DNA from: Chaetoceros tenuissimus
Lineage: Eukaryota; Bacillariophyta; Thalassiosirophyceae; Chaetocerotales; Chaetocerotaceae
DNA length: 64,000 bases
Assembly: GCA_021927905.1 (NCBI GenBank)
Contig: BLLK01000022.1
Coordinates: 3,410,001-3,474,000 of the forward strand
Reading direction: 5' to 3'
This document shows, in pieces, positions 31,801-39,374 of the stretch. How positions within the stretch are numbered: position 1 is the stretch's first letter; the number at the start of each line of letters is the position of its first letter. The notes beneath the pieces are model-generated. The model worked only from the letters and a program-made list of their open reading frames with translations, did not search any database and was not told the origin of the DNA. The translations under genes were made by a program, and so were the position numbers.

Positions 31801-32470
31801 TGATTTCCCTTCGGTCGATAATAGATACAGTTCTCAAGAGTGTATTTACTATTTCTTCAACACCTTTCCAAAGCGGAATAGGTGACATAGGTGTGCGCAT
31901 TTCAAACTCTGGAATCTTCTTCTTTTTTGCCATATTCTCCCACATCTTGAGATAATCCTCTTCTTCCATAGGCACTTTCAATCTAGACTGAGGCAAATAA
32001 AGCTCGGTTACACTAACTCGATAGGCAGCTTGAGTAAAAAGAGTGCACATAAAAGCCGCGTATTCCATTTTACTCAACGAAAGTTCCTCAGCGAAAAATG
32101 AACCAAATTTACTTTCTGGACCAAGTGTTGTGAAGATAATAGATGATGCAAGATCCTCCAAGGATAGAGATTGATAATCAATACCAAAAGTTGTTTTCAA
32201 TTTATTCCGTAGATGTTCTATCTCGACTTTTCCCATCTGCCATTGTCTTTCTTTCGCATCGTCGATATTGAAAATAGTGGCATTTTCATTGCTGGAGAAG
32301 TCTTTCCATTCATCCGCAGCAGGAGGAGTTAAAAAAACTTTCAATTCTTCTGCATTCAAAATACAATCCTCAAATTCATTTGGAGTATCAAAGTACAACT
32401 CTGACTCTTCAATTTCTTTGAGAAGAGTCCAGTCTATTTCTTCAAACGATTGCTGAATTGGTCCAGCCAT
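28807..32470 (-). CDS. DDE transposase-YqaJ-type PD-(D/E)XK nuclease-zinc finger fusion
   Basis: Two exons, 32470-31060 and 30992-28807, join across a 67-bp GTAAGA...TAG intron to give exactly 1199 codons (1198 residues). Exon 1 (residues ~200-440) looks like an RNase-H-fold transposase: the ISLDDDK strand (Asp 229-231), then SDRGY (Asp 314), 84 residues apart. The third acid is uncertain. The splice junction completes RQGTADWFWQRKFSLTSSQA (~469-488), the entry motif of YqaJ/lambda-exonuclease nucleases. Matching catalytic residues follow: Glu 723 (GHRLELP), Asp 764/767 (AKDSIDF) and Glu 784-x-Lys 786 (FECKGR). A Cys/His zinc finger ends the protein (CALC, CTGC, CF...H from about 1124). It would cut, process and join transposon ends in the nucleus. 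The nuclease assignment is firmer than the transposase one. Confidence 0.75.
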
Positions 32471-32737
32471 TTCGCAGAAATCATATAGTGTAAGAGCAAT
32501 CTTGAAGTGCTTGTGTCCATATTGATTGAAACATTTTTCTACTGATTGCTTTAGAATGTATGTTCACTTTAGAACTTTCGAGTTTGCGAAGTCTTTGCCT
32601 GTGGGAAAAGAAGAATCCTTTTTAAATGGGACTGATTTTGAAATCATATCCATGACTTACTGCCATAAGTGATTCCGATGGAACAAGACTAAAACCTGCA
32701 TTCACTTTCTCATAAAAACAAATACGTAAATATAACA
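32471..32737. promoter_or_regulatory. Divergent promoter region of the transposon
   Basis: 267 bp separate the start codons of the two transposon genes, so both promoters must lie here or use the neighbouring coding sequence. It is AT-rich; I see no strong TATA box or repeat. Confidence 0.4.
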
Positions 32738-33334
32738 ATGGCAATCTCAATCAAAGACGAAAACTTCGCTGTGCTTTACCAAAGCGAATTTTCATACATG
32801 TTTCGTATCGGAAGGAAGAATGGAGACACCTACCGAAAGGGGGGTAAGCAGGATCGTGAAGAGAATAGACTCAAAATTTATATTCTTAAAAAGAAAGGAA
32901 GTAATTCAAATCATGCTTTCGTGGTCGCTTATGTTGGTCATCAGCTTGTTCTTAATAGCTGCATTTCGGATTTGCCAGCCAAGTTCCACCAGTTGCGCAA
33001 GGATACGGTTGTATTCAATGCGTTTGATGTTTCCATTTTTCGCGAAGGATTTCCTCGTAATTTTTGTGTATCATTCAAGGATAGCAAAGACGGAGAAATG
33101 ACTGCAAGAAACTTTCTTGATGTCTATAATTTCTTGCATCAATTGAAGGTTTTGGCCAAGACCAAAAAGATCACTGAGAAAGTTGATGAGAAAGAAAATG
33201 CTGAAGAAAATTTAGAGGAAGAATTGAAGGAGGAAACTGAAGAGGAAAGTGAGGAGGAAACTGATGAAGTTGAGTACGATGTGGACGGTGACGGCCCAAA
33301 CAGTCAAAGCTGGCCTACTCACGATTTTTTGTAA
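32738..33334 (+). CDS. Transposon-encoded small protein with acidic tail
   Basis: I do not recognise this 198-residue protein. Residues 1-145 look globular, with alternating strands (MFRIGRKNG, RLKIYILKKKG, HAFVVAYVGHQLVL, NFCVSFKDSKDGEMTARNFL) and a final helix. This pattern could fit a small PH/EVH1-like or Sm-like beta domain, but no family is certain. From about 148 the chain is almost continuously acidic (EELKEETEEESEEETDEVEYD). It starts at the ATG at 32738, in an AACAATGGC context, divergent from the transposase. Acidic-tailed partners elsewhere act as DNA mimics, chaperones or histone binders; here that is only a guess. Confidence 0.75.
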   Translation: MAISIKDENFAVLYQSEFSYMFRIGRKNGDTYRKGGKQDREENRLKIYILKKKGSNSNHAFVVAYVGHQLVLNSCISDLPAKFHQLRKDTVVFNAFDVSIFREGFPRNFCVSFKDSKDGEMTARNFLDVYNFLHQLKVLAKTKKITEKVDEKENAEENLEEELKEETEEESEEETDEVEYDVDGDGPNSQSWPTHDFL

Positions 33335-33427
33335 GAAGTACAGGTATGGAAAGGAAGCATTATCGAGTGGAAATTAATTTACGTAGAAATGAAAATATTT
33401 AATTTCTTGTTTACTCTTAAAATCTAT

Positions 33428-33846
33428 TTGAAGTCGCCAATCCAACCTTGTACATATCCGCATTAGACCCCAAATCAACTCTTGAACCGTTGCAACACTA
33501 TTCTACACCACCTCCATGACCCCAATTCTCGCCTAGCTTCTAGAAGTATCGTTTTGTAACGGAAAAATTAGTCATCACTTTCAAATTTATCGTTTGGCTG
33601 CAAATCGCAAAACTATAACTTACCGATCACGATTCTATTAGATTGGCACCTATTGTATATCTTGATGAAATATGGAAGGTGAAACTTGGTTGGTTGTTGT
33701 GTAAAGTAATGAATAGGTCAGATGAAATATCATGTCTAGTTTACGTATGTTTTTTCGTTGGAATGTTGATGTTTTTTCTTTTCCCGTCGGGGCGGGGTTT
33801 TTGGCGCGAAAACCGCCCCGACGGCAGCCCAACTGGATATGGATAT
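33428..33846 (-). repeat. Right long terminal inverted repeat
   Basis: 419 bp, reverse-complementary to the left repeat. Near its tip it has an extra CCGCCCCGACGG block at 33813-33824. This forms a perfect 12-bp hairpin with 33784-33795, and the left end lacks that second arm. Confidence 0.92.
33800..33811. promoter_or_regulatory. E2F-type palindrome in right repeat
   Basis: The sequence TTTGGCGCGAAA, the inverted counterpart of the left site, is also a perfect TTTSGCGCSAAA. It lies in the loop of the 33784-33824 hairpin. Confidence 0.5.
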
Positions 33847-34176
33847 CTTAAACTTAGTTAATTTTAATTAACTAAAAAGAACTCTTTTGTCCAAAGCTCC
33901 GTCTTCTTCAGATAATATTCTTTTTACAATTTCTGTACGTATCAAAATCATGAACACGCTTACAGGGCAGATTTTTCGTACGTAATAGCACTCAAGAAAA
34001 ACAACAAAACATTAAAATCATGGTGAACATCAATTAGTTAATCAATCGAGTAACCCTACTCGTACCTGCACATAAATCAAATATCTGCATACCTACTCAT
34101 ACTTTCCTCTGTTCAGTGTGACAGCATAAAGTATAGGAGACATTAATAAAGGTCAAAATTGTACTCAAAATTGCAC
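33847..34176. other. Intergenic region right of the transposon
   Basis: 330 AT-rich bp with TTAATTAACTAAAAAG-like words. This is the promoter of the LRR gene. No gene or repeat is seen. Confidence 0.4.
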
Positions 34177-34917
34177 ATGACTCCTTCTTACAAAGCAATT
34201 CATTATAACCAAGGCGCAATATGGTGGGATGAGACCACACAGTTACCATTGATCCATACAAAAGAAGAGAGAAACACATGGACCCATATTATCATAGATG
34301 AAGGGGTAAAAGCTGTTCCTCCTTATACTTTCTTTGGTTGTGAGCATGTCACTCTTATCACCATGTATGATTCTTTGGAACGGCTTGAAAACCACTGCTT
34401 CTCTCATAACAAAAGACTTGTCAAAATCATTTGGTCCAAGAAGCTAAAGTACATTGGATACTGTTGTTTCTACGGATGTTTATCTCTTGAAGCAGCATAT
34501 ATTCCGTCCAGCTGTCGACAATTGGACTATGCCACTTTTGAAAAATGTATCAAATTCAAGATTTTATCCGCGTCCCTTGCGACGAAATTATGCTATGGAG
34601 TGATTCTTGATACAAAACTATTGGAGCTATCGCCTTTTGAAGGATACGAACGCGATGGAAGTAACAATCATTCCATTAATCACTGGATCAAATTTCGTCA
34701 CAATGGTCAGCCGCATTTGCAACTACACAAGATATGTTTCGGACTTAACCCAACTATTGAAAAAATATCGGAAGCAATTCGCTTGCAAGGAAATGATTCC
34801 ATGTGGATAAAAGATGATATTGGTGTCACTGCTTTTGAATATTTGGTTTTGAACCCTACTTGTGATATGGATGTGGTAAATGATTTTGTTTTACGCATCC
34901 TAGACTTCTTTCGATAG
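34177..34917 (+). CDS. BspA-type leucine-rich-repeat protein
   Basis: 246 residues from the ATG at 34177 (the longer frame starts at TTG). It has an N-terminal AIWWDETTQLPLIHTKEERNTW segment, then BspA-type LRR units such as EGVKAVPPYTFFGCEHV, LERLENHCFSHNKRLVKI, LKYIGYCCFYGCLSL and CRQLDYATFEKC. The C-terminal NPTIEKISEAIRLQG and GVTAFEYLVLNPTCDMD segments are typical, as I recall, of a very large protein family in Chaetoceros tenuissimus. The role is unknown; BspA LRRs mediate protein binding. It is a single exon with no signal peptide. Confidence 0.85.
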   Translation: MTPSYKAIHYNQGAIWWDETTQLPLIHTKEERNTWTHIIIDEGVKAVPPYTFFGCEHVTLITMYDSLERLENHCFSHNKRLVKIIWSKKLKYIGYCCFYGCLSLEAAYIPSSCRQLDYATFEKCIKFKILSASLATKLCYGVILDTKLLELSPFEGYERDGSNNHSINHWIKFRHNGQPHLQLHKICFGLNPTIEKISEAIRLQGNDSMWIKDDIGVTAFEYLVLNPTCDMDVVNDFVLRILDFFR

Positions 34918-35453
34918 ATGAATACATGTATATCCTGTAATTTCTAGGAGATTCACACTTGGTCGCAATGCGTTTGAAATTACGAAATATAATCTCAAAA
35001 CACTTGTTCATATTCAAAGTTTCACAAAGTGTCAAAGCGTAACAAGGTTCAACAAAGTCTAGGTTGCTGCTAATTGAGCTTTTGGTGTATTTATCCAATG
35101 TAATGACTACATACTTTTAGGCACAGAATAAGCAACTTTTGGTAATATACTGAAAGTCTACGTCTTCTATAATTGGATCATCTAAATGTGAAAAAGAGTA
35201 AGGCTGGTACTTGATTAAGAAGAGAGCTAAACTTTTCAAATTTGTCGTAGAATGAAAGGAAGGAAACTTACTTGTCGTACAGGTTCAAGTACGTGGTGTG
35301 GTCATTTGAAAAGTGCATGCAATCTTTTTCATATCCAATCATTCCAATTTGCCGATCCATACCCTAAGTAGCTCCTAACAACCTCTCATGTACCGCAAAT
35401 AAAAATTGAAGTCATTACAAATTTCTATACGACGTACTGCTAAGTTCACTCCA
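34918..35453. other. Intergenic region
   Basis: About 535 bp between two same-strand genes, with no gene, RNA or repeat that I can support. Confidence 0.4.
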
Positions 35454-36587
35454 ATGATTGGGAATCCTAATGAAAAAAACACACTTTTTTGTAAAGGTCC
35501 AAGTATAAGCAAAAGAGAGCTGTTTAGAAAAGGTCCAAGTAGAAGCAAAAGAGAGTTGTTTAAGAAAAAGAGAGGGTATTTCTCTCATTCACAAAAAAAG
35601 TTTGTATGGATTGGTGAAAGTCAGCACACCCTTAATACTGTGGATTGCGATGATTCCTCCATTGCGTCGTTAGAAGATAGTCCAATAGTTGAAGGGGAAA
35701 ACAGTGCAGAAAGGAGTAAATTTATTCTCGTTGTAGACAATCTGCTCGAAATCGAGAATGAAGAAGAACAAGTATCAGCTAAGGCCCAAGACACCAAAAA
35801 ACAATCCCTACTTTCTGAATTCCTTCATGACGTCAAAGCTGCTGAATCTGCATTATGGTTCCTGTGGAAGTTTCCAGAATACAAGACGCAAGATCCAAAT
35901 ACCTATCTACAGGCTTCGACTGAAGTAATTTCACTAACACTCGCGCTATCATGGACTTTGACAATGATTTTCAATCCAAGTATCATCGACAATAATCCTT
36001 TTCACGATAGACTTGATTACAATCATGTTAGTGTTGGTTGGAATACTTTCCCAGCGAACATTGTTGGAGTAGTTGGAATTTCTTCAGTAGTTCACATCGC
36101 ACTAAGATTTGTTCATCTCGATGAGTCTAGAACAAGACTGTTGGGTGATAACGTATCAGAAAGATTGAAGACCTTTGGACTCATAAGCAGCAAAGTATTT
36201 GCCCTTGCAATGTCCATGATGCCAATCATTTTTGCAGTACCACCTACAATCTCAGTATACGGCCATTCTTTGCCATTTCTATTCTTTATCGTAACAATCG
36301 CGGCTGTGATGCTTGGAAGATTTGCTATGTTCCAAGATGAATTGTCTCAAATCAAAAAGATTTACATTGGCATCTTCAGCATTTTATCTTTCATTTATCC
36401 GGCAGTTTTGTTGTACGAATATAGATACTACGATATGTATGGAAAAAAGAGTCCATGGCCAGGAATGTTGACAATGATGATAGATTACAGTTGGTTTGCG
36501 CTTTTGTCTTTAATGCCTTCCATGCTACCAAAGGATGCCGTTTTGCAGAGAGATTACAAACTTGGCTTCGGACCAAAGCAATTGTAA
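35454..36587 (+). CDS. Predicted six-helix membrane protein, family not recognised
   Basis: 377 residues from the ATG at 35454; upstream the frame opens at TTG. The basic N-terminus contains two copies of a KGPSxSKRELF unit about 11 residues apart. An acidic stretch follows, and then about six hydrophobic segments from residue 155 on: LTLALSWTLTMIF, IVGVVGISSVVHIALRF, VFALAMSMMPIIFAV, FLFFIVTIAAVMLGRF, IFSILSFIYPAVLL and MMIDYSWFALLSLM. A Trp-rich loop (ALWFLWKFPEY) precedes the first helix. No transporter or channel signature is evident. It is a single exon. Confidence 0.75.
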   Translation: MIGNPNEKNTLFCKGPSISKRELFRKGPSRSKRELFKKKRGYFSHSQKKFVWIGESQHTLNTVDCDDSSIASLEDSPIVEGENSAERSKFILVVDNLLEIENEEEQVSAKAQDTKKQSLLSEFLHDVKAAESALWFLWKFPEYKTQDPNTYLQASTEVISLTLALSWTLTMIFNPSIIDNNPFHDRLDYNHVSVGWNTFPANIVGVVGISSVVHIALRFVHLDESRTRLLGDNVSERLKTFGLISSKVFALAMSMMPIIFAVPPTISVYGHSLPFLFFIVTIAAVMLGRFAMFQDELSQIKKIYIGIFSILSFIYPAVLLYEYRYYDMYGKKSPWPGMLTMMIDYSWFALLSLMPSMLPKDAVLQRDYKLGFGPKQL

Positions 36588-36767
36588 GTTAGGAATGGAC
36601 TAAGGAATGAGAAAGTTGATGTACCTTTGTAGGCACTTCTTTTATGAAATAAATTGGCAGATGAAACTTCCTGAAATATAAAAATACTGCACATTCTATT
36701 AGTACTACAACATCATTGTTATTATTTTAGGATGTAGATATTGTTGTTTGGATCTGATTCGTGTCTC

Positions 36768-38754
36768 TTATGCAACGACGTAGCTATCTGGAACAACTGC
36801 TCGTGTTAAGCTATTTGGAATAGATGCCCCATTTGCAGTAGAAGTAACAGAAGTGATGTCAATCGGGCACATGAATGTATCACTCTTGAACATAACCTGG
36901 CAAGGGAAGAATGCATCCACATCGGAACCAGCAATTGAAAATTCGAGTGATCCAGTTGAGTTGCTTCCATCAATAAGATCGTGGTGCCAGCACATCATAC
37001 CAGAGTTAGGATCGTGCTTATATTGTCCATCGATTTCTTCTACAGCTGGAGGATCAGTAGTCCCCAAAGGAATCAAAATATTCACGTCAGTCAATGTCAT
37101 ATCAGGTCGCAACAATTCGAATTCTACGTTGACATTAATGGAACCAGTTCCTTCATCTTCTGGCCAACAATTGATGGAAATTGGCGCAACATCTTCTCCA
37201 GAGTAACTCCATTTCAAAACACCGACTGGACGATTAAGAGGCAGTCCCTTTCCTCCTTTAAGGCCAATGACTCCCTTGGATTCATATCCCTTCTTATCAA
37301 CCTTTGGATGTGTAGCAAAGTTCCATCCAGTAGAGCACTTTGCAAGCATAGCTGCCTTGTTCACAGTAATTGCTGCAACGGAACCTGCCTCAGTGTTTGC
37401 AGTGAGAGTAAGGGTTCCCTTCAAGTCACAAGATTCGATACCACCTTCACGGTTCATAGCAACAGTATATTTTTCTTCAAGTGCAAGTGATAAAGGAGTA
37501 GATGGTACCGCCGCAGGAGCAGAAGGAGTATCTGCCAGTCCAGCAAATGCACCACCACCACCGGCAGCCTTCTTTGGTCCACCAAGAAGCGAGAAGTTAT
37601 CCTCCATAGCCATGGCAGCCATGAGGTTACTCTTTTTCTTATCTGCTCCACCCACTTTAAGTTGCATACCTCTTGCTGCCTTAACAGGTGCCTCTTCCAC
37701 AACAGGCTTTGGCTTTTCATAAGAGTAAGTCGAAGCTGCTCCTCCACCCATAAAATCTGTACCGGTAGAATTATGCTCGTATCCAGGTGTAACTCCACCT
37801 CCACCAATTCCAACCATTCCCCCAGACCCAGCCATACCAGTCGAACCATTTCCCATGAGATTATCCTTAAGAGCCTCCATCTGCCTCTTCTTAATCTCAT
37901 TCGCCTTTTCAGCCATGGCCTTTCTAGCATCCTCCTTCTTCTTCTCTTCCATCATGATAAATACTTGCTCTTCATGCGATTCCATTCCTAAATTAGTACG
38001 AATATCACTCAAGTTAATATCTTCCTTATAACCACCAGTAGTAATAACTTCATCAAATGCAAAAATTAATTCAAAAGCGTGTTCATTGATGGAAGTTTCA
38101 CTGAACCCTCCACTGACTTCCGGAATGACTTTGGCGAGTAGACGAATGGTACCTAGGTCTTCTACGATGTTGGATGACTTTGTAGTGATTAATAAAAGGT
38201 ATAGACCATTTTCGAGCGGTTGGTATACGTATCGCACTGTTTCGGTTTCTACGAATGTATGTTGTTGTTTGGAGGACGTGATGAGTTTAGGAAATGCCGC
38301 GAGGAGACCTTCGATGCGTAGACGGGGCATTTCGATGAATTGACGGGATACCAGTGGCTTGGTTCCATTTTGGGAAAGGATCGATGTTGATAAGACGACC
38401 TGTAGATATTGAGGGTGTGAATGTGATTAGTAAAGGAGAAGGAAAGTAGAAATAGAAAAGAAGATCTATTTGGGTACAATGGAAACTAGCGATACTTCAT
38501 GTGTAAATAGAGTTCATCGTAGTCGTGACTCTTTTGATGAATTTCTGAAAGCTGAAAATATTTTTATTCAATAATATTCAAATGTCCCAAACTTCATTAA
38601 TGCATTCTTTACAGTCGTCTCGTGTCTATCTACGTGAGGTCCTAAATAAATTCATTCCAGCAATGATACAAGAAGCCAATTAAACACATGTTGTGACTTG
38701 GGGTTCTTCTTCATTTCCTATTCTTTCTTTTCACGCTTTACAGTCACTCACCAT
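36768..38754 (-). CDS. ARCN1: Coatomer subunit delta (delta-COP)
   Basis: Delta-COP is part of the F-COPI adaptor of COPI coats for Golgi-to-ER transport. The first coding exon is only the ATG at 38754-38752, followed by a perfect GTGAGT donor. After a 352-bp intron, exon 2 (38399-36768) continues in phase 0 with VVLSTSIL and LVSRQFIEMPRLRIEGLLAA, matching the family's MVLLAAAV...SRQFVEM start. The protein has 544 residues: an N-terminal longin-like domain, a Lys/Glu linker helix, a Gly-rich spacer (about 175-255) and a C-terminal mu-homology domain from about 285, including GVLKWSY, INCWPEDEG and a conserved Trp-rich end region. A TATATATAAG run lies about 15 bp upstream of the ATG on the minus strand. 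Confidence 0.95.
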
Positions 38755-39374
38755 TTTGAATTAGCTTATATATAATGTTATGAATGCTGTAGTATCTATG
38801 AATTCAAGATTTCTCAAAAACTGTTGCTACAATTGAATAAAAAGATGCTCGTAGTTGGTACTTAGTCGTTAGATCGGTGTGGTGATGAAAGAGAAACACT
38901 GTTCGCTAAGTATCTTTTGTGTGGCTAGGTCTTTTGTATATTCTATGGCAAGTTAATGACGTCATAATGACGACACATTCATATGCAATGACCGGAATAA
39001 AAAGATTTTCAACATGCATCTTCTTGCTTATTTTATCATTTGGTTCGGTTTCACTGAATCGCCATCTCCATCTTTTTTATTTCTGAATCTTTTTTTCATC
39101 AAGAACTCATAGTTATTTTGCCTTTTTAAATTATGTTTAGTACCATAGATTATGATGAAATAATGTGCGATGATGATGATGATCCACACAGGACATTCTA
39201 AAGAGCCTAGAATGGCCTCATACTTGAACAACTGAACGGTCATCCATTGCGGATTTTGTACGACTGATCTCCAAAAACTGCACAGAGCTAAAATCTGCAG
39301 CAGGGTAGGGGTTCCACATAATTAATTATTACTGGAACTAGGTTCACCCATTCCACTCTCAACACTACTCAAAC
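38755..39374. other. Bidirectional intergenic region
   Basis: 620 bp between the divergent delta-COP and 2OG-oxygenase/DOMON genes. It includes an ATG-repeat run (GATGATGATGATG) near 39171-39183 and a TGACGTCA palindrome near 38957. No gene is seen. Confidence 0.45.

Larger units (their letters stand above)
27993..33846. mobile_element. Young DNA transposon with ~410-bp inverted repeats, DDE/YqaJ-nuclease fusion and acidic partner gene
   Basis: Two inverted repeats, 27993-28401 and 33428-33846, bound about 5.85 kb. Over roughly 370 bp internal to the tips I count about three mismatches, so the insertion is recent. Inside are one large two-exon gene leftward (28807-32470) and one small gene rightward (32738-33334), divergent from a 267-bp shared promoter region. 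Both repeats carry a TTTSGCGCSAAA palindrome in a GC-rich patch near the tip. The outermost 14 bases (ATATCCATATCCAG) match in inverted orientation, while the following ~12-25 bases differ between ends. I found no clear target-site duplication. The superfamily is not determined; the spacing of the first two Asp residues recalls piggyBac, but the nuclease fusion does not. Confidence 0.88.

Noticed and set aside
27980-33860. TTAA target site (piggyBac-type) around the large transposon
   Set aside because: A TTAA lies near the right end (33848-33851) but not at the left; the outer matching bases are inverted, not direct.
27953-33861. Small ~60-codon frames present in both transposon inverted repeats
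   Set aside because: Their duplication follows simply from the repeat itself; there is no start context or family match.
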